Assembly: GCF_000720135.1 (NCBI RefSeq)
Contig: NZ_JOIU01000009.1
Coordinates: 1 to 64,000, forward strand
DNA: 64,000 nucleotides
Direction: 5' to 3'
Source of the DNA: Streptomyces sp. NRRL S-1022
GTDB taxonomy: Bacteria; Actinomycetota; Actinomycetes; Streptomycetales; Streptomycetaceae
The notes under the pieces: generated by a model
The model's database searches: none
The model's input: only the letters and a program-made list of their open reading frames with translations
Told to the model about the DNA's origin: nothing
Position numbers and translations under genes: made by a program
Shown: in pieces, positions 47,648 to 56,368 of the stretch
How the letters are laid out: each line of letters opens with the position of its first letter
Position numbering within the stretch: the first letter of the stretch is position 1

Positions 47648-48129
47648 CGGGGCGCCCCTTCCGGTGTGCGGTTCACCCGAACGCACCCCCGGCATCAGCG
47701 TATGCCGCCGCTCCTGGACAGGCACGGCGGCACGCCCGCTGCCACCGGGGGCGCCGTGCGGTCCCAGGACCGCTCCGAGTGCTCGCACCTGCAAAGTGCA
47801 TCCGGTGGCGTTCGCCCCTCATTGCGGCCCCGCGTCTCACGCTTCCCCGAGCGAATCGGCGCTCGGCCGGGATAGGTGGATCCGCCCCCTACTGCTGCAT
47901 CCGCGAACGGCCGTTCCCTTTATCACATGCGGCATGTCCCCGTCACCCGAACAAATCAATGACACCACACGTGACAGCAAGCAGACGAGGTAGTAACCTC
48001 CTGAACAGTCCAGCGGAATTCTTGATGCGTTGCTTTCACGGAAATGGGAAACGGCGCAGCGAGTGGGATCCGTATTCCTAGGAACAGCGCAGGTGGGAGC
48101 GTTGGTGAATTCTCGGGAAAGGATTGTGG
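47648..48129. other. Intergenic region upstream of the StrR-like regulator
   Basis: A 482-bp stretch between divergent genes, with noticeably lower GC towards its right end. It should contain the promoters of the GH15 and regulator genes. A short palindrome GAGGT-AGTA-ACCTC lies near 47987. I see no reliable small gene or StrR-type GTTCRAC pair here. Confidence 0.5.
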
Positions 48130-49227
48130 GTGGATTACACGGGGGATGTGCTTGCCGCCGGAGTGGTACGGGAGATTGGTGACGAGATTTCCGGTGAGCA
48201 GCTCGGGGTGCACCACGGATTAATAGCGGAGTTGAGCCCGGTCGAGTCTGTTCCGGTCTCGTCGATAATGCCTGGCGACTCTCCTCGTCTCGATGGGGAG
48301 GATCATTCGCATGCCCAGATCCTGGCGAATGTCGAACACCCGTTGCCGCCGATCATCGTGCACCGCCGTTCGATGCGGGTGATCGATGGATCGCACCGGC
48401 TCATGGCGGCGTCGATAAAAGGGCAGGAAACCATTGATGTCCGGTTCTTCGACGGTCCCGAGCAGCTGACCTTCCTCATCGCGGTCCAGGAGAACGTCAC
48501 GCATGGCCTGCCGCTCACCCGGGCGGACCGCGAGGCGGCGGCGCGCCGGGTGCTGGCGGCGCAGCCCCTCTGGTCGGACCGGGCCGTGGCCGCGGTGACC
48601 GGGCTCTCGGCGCGGACCGTGGCCGCTCTCCGCAGGACCATCACGGAGTGTTCGACTGCGGACCCGACGCAGTTGAACGTGCGTTTGGGCAGGGACGGCC
48701 GGTACCGGCCGGTCAACTACAGCCAGGGGCGGCTGCGCGCCAGCGAGGTGGTGACGGCCTACCCGGAGATGCCGCTGCGCGAAGTGGCACGTCAAGCGGG
48801 GGTTTCGGTCGCTACGGCGCGAGATGTCCGGCAGCGGATCCAGCGGGGGGTCGACCCCCTGCCGCCGAAACTGCGCCTGGCCGGGCAGGACGCCGGTCCG
48901 AACAGGGAGGAGACGCCGGACCCGCCCGCCGACCGGGCGGCCGGTGAGCAGCCGTCCGTCCGCCCGCGGCCGGCTCCCTGCGAGGCCGCCGACTGGTCGG
49001 CCCTGCGCGCCAAGCTCCTCCAGGACCCGCTGCTGCGGTACTCGGAGTCGGGCCGGACCCTGTTCCGCTGGTACGACACGCACACGATCAGCACGCAGGA
49101 CGTGACGGCGGGGGTCGACGGGGTGCCGCCGCACTGGATCAAGGAGATCGCGGCCGTGGCGCGTTCCTGCGGGGAAACCTGGCTGAATATCGCGAGAGAG
49201 CTCGAAGGTCAACGGCAAGAGGTCTGA
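48130..49227 (+). CDS. StrR/NovG-type ParB-like pathway regulator
   Basis: A 365-residue regulator of the StrR family: ParB-like domain (SPRLDGEDHSHAQILA, LPPIIVHRRSMRVIDGSHRLMAA, VRFFDG, AVQENVTHGLPLTRADREAAARR) and a helix-turn-helix with LWSDRAVAAVTGLSARTVAALRR. A second HTH-like segment (EMPLREVARQAGVSVATARDVRQR) and a variable C-terminus follow. GTG 48130 lies six bases after AAAGGA; TTG 48124 is a weaker option. Codon 31 (48220-48222) is TTA, so translation should depend on bldA tRNA. Family members switch on antibiotic clusters through GTTCRAC-type sites, which are found at 52975-53027. Confidence 0.9.
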   Translation: MDYTGDVLAAGVVREIGDEISGEQLGVHHGLIAELSPVESVPVSSIMPGDSPRLDGEDHSHAQILANVEHPLPPIIVHRRSMRVIDGSHRLMAASIKGQETIDVRFFDGPEQLTFLIAVQENVTHGLPLTRADREAAARRVLAAQPLWSDRAVAAVTGLSARTVAALRRTITECSTADPTQLNVRLGRDGRYRPVNYSQGRLRASEVVTAYPEMPLREVARQAGVSVATARDVRQRIQRGVDPLPPKLRLAGQDAGPNREETPDPPADRAAGEQPSVRPRPAPCEAADWSALRAKLLQDPLLRYSESGRTLFRWYDTHTISTQDVTAGVDGVPPHWIKEIAAVARSCGETWLNIARELEGQRQEV

Positions 49228-49241
49228 CCGCATACGGGGGC

Positions 49242-49285
49242 AATGCCGGTGGCCGGGACCGAATAGGTTCCCGGTCACCGGCATT
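49242..49285 (+). terminator. Hairpin after the StrR-like gene
   Basis: A 17-bp stem (49242-49258 with 49269-49285) with one G-U pair and a 10-nt loop starts 14 bp after the stop. No U-run follows. It separates the regulator from the peptidase-like gene. Confidence 0.7.
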
Positions 49286-49355
49286 CCTATGCTCTCCTTG
49301 ACGCTCAAACCGAGTCGTACGACGATTCTTTGGCCTCTCGCGAAAGGAAGTTCGT

Positions 49356-51848
49356 ATGCCAAGTCTGACCCGTGAGGAAGCAGGGGAACGCGGTGCCCTG
49401 CTTCTGGTCCGCTCCTATTGTGTCGACCTCGATCTGACCACCGGATCGGACACTTTCCGCTCGACGACGAAAATCCGGTTCGACGCCCGTGAGTCCGGGG
49501 CGGAAACCTTCCTGGACATCCAGCCGAAGGAACTCCGCTCGATCACGCTGAACGGCCGGGAGCTGGATGCCGGTGAATTGCGGGACGGCCGGTTCCCGCT
49601 CACCGGACTCGCCACCGAGAACGAAGTCGTCGTCGTGGCCGACATGGGTTACTCGCACGAGTGCGAAGGACTCCACCGCTATGTCGACCCCGCCGACGGC
49701 GAGACTTATGTGTATTCCTTCGTCTACGTCGACAATGCGCCCCGCGTCTTCGCCTGTTTCGACCAGCCCGACCTGAAGGCCCCGTACGAGTTCGACCTGA
49801 CGGTGCCCGAGACCTGGCAGGTGCTCGGCAACAGCGAGGCCGTGCGCACCGGGCCCGGCCGCTGGAGGCTCACCGAGTCGCCGGCCCTGGCCACCTATCT
49901 GACCGCGCTGGTCGCCGGGCCGTACGCCTCCTTCCGGTCCGAGCACCACGGCACACCCCTCGGGCTGCACTGCCGGGCCTCGCTCGCGGACTCCCTGAAG
50001 ACCGACGTGGAGGAGATCTTCGAGATCACCGCCCAGTGTCTGGACGCCTACACCGAACTCTTCGGTGTGGGGCACCCGTTCGCCAAGCTCGACCAGGTCT
50101 TCGTGCCCGAGTTCAGCGTGCTCTCGCTCGACCACCCCGGCTGCGTGCTGCTGCGCGAGCAGTACCTCTTCAGCTCGGCCGCCACCGACAGCGAGCGCGA
50201 GACCCGGGCCGTCGTCCTCGCCCACGGCATCTCCCTGCTGTGGCTGGCCGGACTGGTGACCAACACCTGGTGGAACGACCTGTGGCTGGGCCAGTCGCTC
50301 GCCGACTACATGGCACACCGCGTCACCAGCGAGGCGACCCGGTTCCCCGGACCGCCCACGACGTTCGCCGCCCGCCGCAAGGGCCAGGCGTACGTGCCCG
50401 ACCAGCGGCCCTCCACCCACCCGGTCAGCATCGAGGGCCCGGACGTGCGCACGGTGCAGCTGGAGCTGGACCGGATCTCGTACTTCAAGGGCCACTCGGC
50501 GCTGCGCCAGCTCGCCGCGCACGTGGGCGACGACGCGCTGCGCGCCGGACTGCGCACCTACTTCGACCGGCACGCCTACTCCGCGGCGACCTTCGCGGAC
50601 TTCCTCGCCGCGATGAGCGAGGCGGCCGGCACCGACCTGACCGACTGGGCCGACAAGTGGCTGCACTCGGCCAACGTGAACACGCTCACCCCCGAGTTCA
50701 CCGTCGCCGACGGGCGCATCACCGCCGCCGCCGTCCGGCAGGGCGCCCCCGACAGCCATCCGGTGCTGCGCCCGCACACCATGGACGTGGGCCTCTACTA
50801 CCCGGACGACAGCACCACCGTCCGGGTCCGGATCGACGGCGAGCGCACCGAACTGCCCGAGCTCGTGGGCCGTCCGGCGCCCGCGTTCCTCCTCCTGAAC
50901 GACGGGGACCTCACCTACGCCAAGATCGGGTTCGACCCCGGTTCGCTGGCCGCGCTGCCGGACATGCTCCCGAGGCTCTCCCCGCTGAACCGGGCGATGG
51001 TCTGGTGCGCCCTGCTGCTGGGCGTCCAGGACGGGACGTTCCCGGCCGCCTCGCACCTGGCCCTGGTGAGCGGGATGGTGCGGGAGGAGACCGAGCTGTC
51101 GATCCTGGCCGAGGTCCTCGAACAGGCCCGCAACGACGTCGCCGACCGGTTCCTCGCGCCGGAGGAGCGGCCCGCGGCGATGGCCCGGATCGCCGAGGCG
51201 CTGCGCGGCAGGCTCGCCCGCACCGACGCCCGGGACGAGCGGATGATCACGCTCTTCCGGGGCCTGGTCGACTTCACTGCCGACACCATGGAGCTGTCCG
51301 GCTGGCTGGCCGGTGACGGGCTGCCCCCGGGGCTGGTCCTCGACACCGACGTGAGCTGGCGCATCCGCTACCGGCTCGCCGTGCTCGGCGGGATGGACAC
51401 CGCCGACATCGCCGTGGCCCTGGAGGCCGGACCGGGCGCCGTCGCCGAGCAGTTCGCGACGAAGTGCCGGGCGGCACTGCCCGAGGCGGGGGCCAAGGAG
51501 GCGGCGTGGAACGCGATCATGCACGGCTCGGACCTGTCCAACTACGAACTGTGGTCCCTGGCCGAGGGGTTCTGGCAGCCCGAGCAGACGGCGCTGACGG
51601 AGCCGTACGTCGAACGGTTCTTCAAGGACATACCCGCCGCCGCCCGCAAGCGCGGCGACCTGGTGCTGGATCTGCTGCTGCGCTTCCTCTACCCGCGTTA
51701 CGCCGCCACCCCCGCGACGCTCGCGGCGGCAAAGCGGATGCTCGCCATCGACGGGCTTCCGGTGACCCTGCGCCGCCGGGCGGCGGACCACACGCATGAT
51801 CTGCGCCGGGTGGTCGCGGCCCGGGCGGCGTGGGCGGAGCAGGAGTGA
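49356..51848 (+). CDS. M1 aminopeptidase homologue lacking the catalytic zinc site
   Basis: 830 residues, aligning along its length with actinobacterial aminopeptidase N (ERGALLLVRSYCVDLDL, RVFACFDQPDLKAPYEFDL, YLTALVAGPYASF, and the helical ERAP1-like C-terminus). The active site is gone: GAMEN reads LSLDH (within VPEFSVLSLDHPGCVL), HEMAH reads HGISL, and the third zinc ligand in KESFAD reads GQSLAD. It should therefore not be a peptidase. It lies between the regulator and a flavoenzyme with a GTGA overlap to the latter, so it belongs to region 3. A scaffold, substrate-binding or protective role is possible; no function can be assigned. ATG follows AAAGGA. Confidence 0.9.
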   Translation: MPSLTREEAGERGALLLVRSYCVDLDLTTGSDTFRSTTKIRFDARESGAETFLDIQPKELRSITLNGRELDAGELRDGRFPLTGLATENEVVVVADMGYSHECEGLHRYVDPADGETYVYSFVYVDNAPRVFACFDQPDLKAPYEFDLTVPETWQVLGNSEAVRTGPGRWRLTESPALATYLTALVAGPYASFRSEHHGTPLGLHCRASLADSLKTDVEEIFEITAQCLDAYTELFGVGHPFAKLDQVFVPEFSVLSLDHPGCVLLREQYLFSSAATDSERETRAVVLAHGISLLWLAGLVTNTWWNDLWLGQSLADYMAHRVTSEATRFPGPPTTFAARRKGQAYVPDQRPSTHPVSIEGPDVRTVQLELDRISYFKGHSALRQLAAHVGDDALRAGLRTYFDRHAYSAATFADFLAAMSEAAGTDLTDWADKWLHSANVNTLTPEFTVADGRITAAAVRQGAPDSHPVLRPHTMDVGLYYPDDSTTVRVRIDGERTELPELVGRPAPAFLLLNDGDLTYAKIGFDPGSLAALPDMLPRLSPLNRAMVWCALLLGVQDGTFPAASHLALVSGMVREETELSILAEVLEQARNDVADRFLAPEERPAAMARIAEALRGRLARTDARDERMITLFRGLVDFTADTMELSGWLAGDGLPPGLVLDTDVSWRIRYRLAVLGGMDTADIAVALEAGPGAVAEQFATKCRAALPEAGAKEAAWNAIMHGSDLSNYELWSLAEGFWQPEQTALTEPYVERFFKDIPAAARKRGDLVLDLLLRFLYPRYAATPATLAAAKRMLAIDGLPVTLRRRAADHTHDLRRVVAARAAWAEQE

Positions 51849-52894
51849 CGCGGCCGGCCGGGCGCTCCCCGCGGGTCGCGATCGTCGGGGGCGGGGTCGC
51901 GGGCGCCCTGCTCGCCTGGCGGACCGTCCGGGCGCCGGGCGGGGCCTCGGTGGACCTGTTCACCGAGGGCGCCGGGGGGCCGGTGGACGCCTCCAGGGTC
52001 TCCGGCGGGCTGGTCCGGGGCTTCGAACCCACCGTGGCGGCGGCGGTGCCGGCGGCGGAGAGCCTCGCCGAGATCAGGGGCAGCGACGTCCTGCGCGAAT
52101 GGTCCGGGTACCGGGAGACCGGGGCGCTGTACGTCCTGCCCGCCGGTGCCGACGCACGGGAGCCGGCCGACGTCCTCCAGTCCTGTCTGCCGGGCTCGGC
52201 CGAGGTGGTCGGCCGGGACCGGGTGGTGGGTGACTTCCCCTTCCGGGACCTGCCGGCCGGCGCCGTCGCCGTGGTGGAGCGGTACGCCGGGCACATCTCG
52301 CCGCACCGGCTGCGCACCGCGGCCCTGGGGGCGGCGGCGGAGGCGGGGGCCACCGTCCACGGGACGGCGGTCGACGCGGTGACCCGGGACCCGGCCGTGC
52401 GGACGGCGGACGGCCGCACCCGGCGCTACGACCGGGTCGTCGTCGCGGCGGGCGCCTGGACACCCGGGCTGCTGGCCCGCAGCGGGCTGCCGGTGGCGGG
52501 GCTGCGCACCAAGCAGATCCAGTACAGCCTGTGTACGGCACCGCTGCGGGGACTCGGACCGTTCGTCGACGAGAACTCCGGGCTCTACGGCCGGCCCTAC
52601 GAGGACGGCTCCTTCCTGCTGGGTGTCCCGACCGACCGGTGGGACGTCGATCCCGGCGCGGTCACGGCCGACACGGCGCTGGCGGCCCGGCTGGCGGAGA
52701 GCGCCCGGCGGGTCTTCGGCGTCGACGTCACCGTGGGCCGGACGGTCGCCTCCAGCGACTGCTACCACGATCCGGCAGGTCTGGAACTGCGGTCCCTGGG
52801 ACCGGGACTGCACACCTTCACCGGCGGCAGCGGAGGCGCCGCCAAGACCGTGGTCTCCGCGAGCAGGAAGGCGGCCGCCGCCCTATTGGGCTGA
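51845..52894 (+). CDS. FAD-dependent amino-acid oxidase-like enzyme (DAO family)
   Basis: 349 residues of the D-amino-acid/glycine oxidase fold: FAD motif VAIVGGGVAGALLAW at the start, VVVAAGAWTPGLL in the middle and GGSGGAAKTV near the end. In triacsin-type hydrazine pathways a DAO-like enzyme cleaves N6-(carboxymethylamino)lysine to hydrazinoacetate, so an oxidation of the hydrazine intermediate is the leading inference. It overlaps the stop of the M1-like gene (GTGA), and a strong terminator follows. An alternative is oxidation of a free amine or amino acid. Confidence 0.82.
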   Translation: MTRPAGRSPRVAIVGGGVAGALLAWRTVRAPGGASVDLFTEGAGGPVDASRVSGGLVRGFEPTVAAAVPAAESLAEIRGSDVLREWSGYRETGALYVLPAGADAREPADVLQSCLPGSAEVVGRDRVVGDFPFRDLPAGAVAVVERYAGHISPHRLRTAALGAAAEAGATVHGTAVDAVTRDPAVRTADGRTRRYDRVVVAAGAWTPGLLARSGLPVAGLRTKQIQYSLCTAPLRGLGPFVDENSGLYGRPYEDGSFLLGVPTDRWDVDPGAVTADTALAARLAESARRVFGVDVTVGRTVASSDCYHDPAGLELRSLGPGLHTFTGGSGGAAKTVVSASRKAAAALLG

Positions 52895-52927
52895 CCGCCG
52901 TACGCCATTCGGCAGACGTTCGCAATG

Positions 52928-52967
52928 AGTGCGGGCCGGGATATCTCCCGGCCCGCACTTGTTTTTT
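52928..52967 (+). terminator. Strong intrinsic terminator
   Basis: A perfect 14-bp stem (52928-52941 with 52946-52959), TATC loop and a T-rich run (TTGTTTTTT, 52959-52967) lie 33 bp after the oxidase stop. It separates the M1-like/oxidase unit from the KAS III transcript and is the best Rho-independent terminator in the window. Confidence 0.9.
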
Positions 52968-52974
52968 CGCACGT

Positions 52975-53050
52975 GTTCAACCTGGCCGTTCTATGCGCGT
53001 TCAACTTGGGGTTTCCGTTCAACTCGGGCCCCGCGCCCGACTGTTGATTC
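52975..53050 (+). promoter_or_regulatory. Cluster of StrR/NovG-like GTTCAAC half-sites upstream of the KAS III gene
   Basis: GTTCAACCTGG (52975), GTTCAACTTGG (52999) and GTTCAACTCGG (53017) are direct repeats, followed by a degenerate inverted half CTGTTGATT (53041). StrR and NovG recognise inverted GTTCRACTG-type halves 11 bp apart; here the spacing is different, so binding is inferred from the half-site sequence and the presence of a StrR-like gene at 48130. Confidence 0.6.
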
Positions 53051-53112
53051 GGTCTTGGAGACCGGCGAAGATTCCATGCGGCCCCAGGAACCGCAGCGAG
53101 AGAGAGATATCT

Positions 53113-54141
53113 ATGGCACAGCTTTCGCATGGCTTCGGAATTACCGGTTTCGGTTACTCGTTCGGCGAGGACCAGAATGTCGAAGAAGTAGCGGCAACCT
53201 ATGTCCCCGATCCGGAACGCATTCTCCGGTGGGGTTACCACACCTTCCACCGGGCCCCCGACGACGTCACCACGACCGACCTGGCCGCCGAGGCCGCGCG
53301 CGACGCCCTCGCCCGCACCGGGCTCGACGCCGACGACGTGGACCTCCTGGTGCTGGCCACCTCCGAGCACCCCGAATACCCCCACTGGGACGGGTCGGCG
53401 GCGCTGGGCCGGGCCCTGAAGATGGAGAGCCGGCAGACCCTGCTGCTGAACGAGGGCTGTGCCTCGGGTGTCACCGGACTGGGCATCGTGGCCGGCGTCC
53501 TCGCCGTGCAGCCGGAGATCAACACCGTGCTGTTCGTCGCGGTGAACCGCGTCAGCGAGTTCCACCGCAACCGCATGACGGTCAACAACGCGGTGCACAG
53601 CGACGGCGCCGTGGCCGCGGTCCTGCGGCGCGGGCACGAGCGCAACACCTGGCTGTCCACCGAGCAGTTCACCGTCCCGGAGCTGTGCGACTGGTTCCGT
53701 ACCGACTACGGCGGCGCGGTGGCGCCCCTGCCCCCGGAGGGCTGGTCGAGCAAGACGGCGCCGGCCGGTCACGTGCGCGTGCAGGAGCACTTCCGGCGCG
53801 ACCCCGCGGGGCTCCGCGCCTTCGGCCAGGCGGCCATCACCCGCACCCTCGACGTCATCGACGGGGCGTGCAAGCGGGCCGGGGTCGGCCGCGACGAGGT
53901 GACGCACCTGATCTACATCAACGACCCGGACGGCATCGCCGACATCGCCGAGCCGCTCGGCCTCCCCCTGGAGCGCACCAGCTCCGAACTGGCCAAGGCG
54001 CACGGGCACATGGGCTCCGCCGACCAGCTCACCGCGCTCGGCGAGCTGATCGAGCAGGGCGTGGTGGCCCCCGGCGACCTGGTCGCGCTGACCGGGATCT
54101 CCATCGGGATGCGCTGGTACTGCTCCCTCGTCCGGGTCTGA
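53113..54141 (+). CDS. KAS III-like acyltransferase/condensing enzyme
   Basis: A 342-residue thiolase-fold protein with nucleophile NEGCASG near residue 117. The FabH PHQAN box reads YINDPDG and the GNTSA box reads GHMGSADQ, the same swap as in the region 1 homologue. Such enzymes transfer or condense acyl groups rather than start fatty acids. It directly precedes FkbH and ACP genes, the trio that makes and uses glyceryl-ACP; in tetronate pathways a KAS III-like protein joins glyceryl-ACP to an acyl chain. Here it may transfer the C3 unit onto an N-N intermediate. ATG 53113 follows a GAGAGAGA tract. Confidence 0.85.
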   Translation: MAQLSHGFGITGFGYSFGEDQNVEEVAATYVPDPERILRWGYHTFHRAPDDVTTTDLAAEAARDALARTGLDADDVDLLVLATSEHPEYPHWDGSAALGRALKMESRQTLLLNEGCASGVTGLGIVAGVLAVQPEINTVLFVAVNRVSEFHRNRMTVNNAVHSDGAVAAVLRRGHERNTWLSTEQFTVPELCDWFRTDYGGAVAPLPPEGWSSKTAPAGHVRVQEHFRRDPAGLRAFGQAAITRTLDVIDGACKRAGVGRDEVTHLIYINDPDGIADIAEPLGLPLERTSSELAKAHGHMGSADQLTALGELIEQGVVAPGDLVALTGISIGMRWYCSLVRV

Positions 54142-54170
54142 CCCGCGGCCGACAGGAAGGCACCGTCATC

Positions 54171-56060
54171 GTGAGCGAGAGCGAGAGCGAGAACCCGGCG
54201 GGCGCCCTGCGCGCGGCCGTACGGGAACGGCGCATGCCCGGCCCCCGCACCCGCCGGGCACTGCTCCAGAGCGACGATCCAACCCTGGCCCGGCAGGCCG
54301 GCCGGATCCTGAAGAACCTGACCGTGGACGGGGACCGGCCCCGCGAGGTCGAGGTGGCCGTGCTGGCCACCTGCACCATCGGACCGTTCGAACCCCTGCT
54401 GCGCGCCCAGCTGGTGGGCGCCGGACTGCTGCCCACCGTGCGCGCCGCGGACTACGGCACCTTCGACATGTCCCTGGCCACCGGGTCGTTCACCCGCGAC
54501 GGCGACCCCGGGCTGGTCCCGGTGCTGCTGGACGCCGGATACTTCCTGCCGGGGGACTGGAGCGCCGCCGAGCCGGACGTGCTGGAGAAGCACGTCGAGG
54601 GGCGGCTGGAGGAGTTCCGCACCCTGCTGGCCGGCGCCCTGCAGCACACCGCCGCCACCGTCGTCGTGCACACCGTCCCGCTGCCCGCGCAGGTGCGCCA
54701 CGGCATCATCAGCGTGCGCGCCCGGTCCCAGGTGGTCCGCGCCTGGTACCAGCTCAACGCGGCCCTGCTCGCCCTCGGCGAGGAGCACGCCCAGGTGGTC
54801 GCCGTCGACCTCGTCGGCGAACTGGCCGAGACACCGGTCCAGGCGGGCGACGTACGGCTGTACCGGTACGGCGACCTGCCCTACGGCGACGACGCCCTGC
54901 TGCTGCTGGCCCGGCTCGTGCGCCGGGTCGCCCAGGCCCGGGCGGGACTGTCCCGCAAGGTGCTGGCCCTCGACCTGGACAACACCCTGTGGGGCGGCGT
55001 GCTCGGGGAGGTCGGTGCCCAGGGCGTCCAGCTGGGCGGCCTGTACCCGGGCAACTGCTACACCGAGCTGCAGCGCACCGTGGCACGGCTCCGTGAGCAG
55101 GGCGTCATCCTCGTCCTGGCCAGCAAGAACGACCAGGACCAGGTGGACCGGGTCCTCGCCGAGCACCCGGACGTGGTGCTGCGGCCCGACACGTTCTCCG
55201 TGCGGATGGTCGACTGGTCGGCCAAGGCGGGCAATCTGCGCCGGGCGGCCGAGTCGCTGTCCCTGTCGACGGAGTCGTTCGTCTTCATGGACGACTCCGA
55301 CTTCGAGCGCGCGCAGGTCGGCGACGAACTGCCGGAGGTCGCGGTGGTCTCCGCGGCCGGCGACCCCGCGTACCTGGTGGACTCGCTGCTGCGGGACGGC
55401 TGGTTCGACGTCGTGGCACTCACCGACACCGACCGCAAGCGCCCCGAGCTGTACCGCAACCGTGCGCTGCGCGGGGACTTCTCGTCCGGGTTCGACTCCT
55501 CGGAGGACTTCCTCAAGGCGCTGGACCTCGGTGTCGAGGTGGCGCCCGCCACGGAGTACACGATCAGCCGGATCTCCCAGCTCGCCGCCCGCACCAACCA
55601 GTTCAACCTGACCGGGATCCGCTACGACGAGGCGGCCACCCGGCGGATGAGCGAGGACGACGGCCACCTGGTGCTGTCCGTGTCGGTCACCGACCGCTTC
55701 GGCGACGAGGGCATCGTCGGCGCCCTGTGGGTGGAGCGCACCCCGGACGTGTGGCGGGTCCTCAACCTCGTCCTGAGCTGCCGGGTGCTGAGCCGGGGCG
55801 TGGAACGGGCCGCCGTCGGCTGGCTCGCCGGCGAGGCCGCGAAGGCCGGTGCCCGCACGGTCGAGGGCCACTTCCGGCGCTCCGACCGCAACGGCGTGGC
55901 CGCGGACTTCTGGACCGGCGCCGGATTCGCCCCGGCCGCTTCCGCGGAGGAGACGGCCGCCGCCGACGCCCAGGTCTTCACCCTCGACGCGGCCACCGCG
56001 GCGGGGATCGCACCCGAATGGATCGCACTGAACGAAAGGAATGGATCCCCGCATGAGTGA
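54171..56060 (+). CDS. FkbH-family HAD-IIIC protein (glyceryl-ACP forming)
   Basis: 629 residues in three parts: an N-terminal SGNH-like region (about 60-250, with DAGYFLPGDW), a HAD domain with LALDLDNTLWGGVLGE near 265 and the SKND, VFMDDSDFER motifs, and a C-terminal GNAT-like domain (RTNQFNLTG, DRFGDEGIVGALWV). FkbH proteins take 1,3-bisphosphoglycerate and load a glyceryl group on an ACP; the ACP is the next gene, overlapping by 8 bp. GTG 54171 lies about ten bases after AGGAAGG. The catalytic Asp pair (DLDNT) is intact. Confidence 0.93.
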   Translation: MSESESENPAGALRAAVRERRMPGPRTRRALLQSDDPTLARQAGRILKNLTVDGDRPREVEVAVLATCTIGPFEPLLRAQLVGAGLLPTVRAADYGTFDMSLATGSFTRDGDPGLVPVLLDAGYFLPGDWSAAEPDVLEKHVEGRLEEFRTLLAGALQHTAATVVVHTVPLPAQVRHGIISVRARSQVVRAWYQLNAALLALGEEHAQVVAVDLVGELAETPVQAGDVRLYRYGDLPYGDDALLLLARLVRRVAQARAGLSRKVLALDLDNTLWGGVLGEVGAQGVQLGGLYPGNCYTELQRTVARLREQGVILVLASKNDQDQVDRVLAEHPDVVLRPDTFSVRMVDWSAKAGNLRRAAESLSLSTESFVFMDDSDFERAQVGDELPEVAVVSAAGDPAYLVDSLLRDGWFDVVALTDTDRKRPELYRNRALRGDFSSGFDSSEDFLKALDLGVEVAPATEYTISRISQLAARTNQFNLTGIRYDEAATRRMSEDDGHLVLSVSVTDRFGDEGIVGALWVERTPDVWRVLNLVLSCRVLSRGVERAAVGWLAGEAAKAGARTVEGHFRRSDRNGVAADFWTGAGFAPAASAEETAAADAQVFTLDAATAAGIAPEWIALNERNGSPHE

Positions 56061-56313
56061 ATCGGATTCGATCGAGGAGTCGGTGACCGAAATCATCGCC
56101 GACGTGCTGGGCGCCGACCCCGCGGACATCCCCGCCGACGCGGCACTCGCGGCACTCGGGTGGGACAGCATGAATTCGATGGAAGCCCTGGTGCGCCTGG
56201 AAAAGGAGTGCGCCGTCAGCCTCGACCTGCGGTCCTTCCACGCCGCTTACACCGTCACCGAGATGGTCGCGCTGATCGAGAAGGTCCGGGCCGGTGAGTC
56301 GTCCCGTCCGTGA
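56053..56313 (+). CDS. Acyl carrier protein partner of FkbH
   Basis: An 86-residue ACP with the phosphopantetheine Ser in GWDSMNSME near residue 39 and helix IV (TVTEMVALIEKV). ATG 56053 is 12 bases after GAAAGGA; the upstream ATG 56041 touches that site and is unlikely. It overlaps the end of FkbH, as expected for a glyceryl carrier. Confidence 0.92.
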   Translation: MSESDSIEESVTEIIADVLGADPADIPADAALAALGWDSMNSMEALVRLEKECAVSLDLRSFHAAYTVTEMVALIEKVRAGESSRP

Positions 56314-56356
56314 GACGACGCCCCCATTCGCAGCAAGGAACTCCACCAGGAACTCC

Positions 56357-56362
56357 GGGAGG
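56357..56362 (+). promoter_or_regulatory. Shine-Dalgarno GGGAGG that decides a TTG start
   Basis: GGGAGG ends six bases before TTG 56369. The longer in-frame GTG at 56294 lies inside the ACP gene, lacks a ribosome site and would add residues with no similarity to the hydroxylase family. Confidence 0.75.
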
Positions 56363-56368
56363 TACCAA

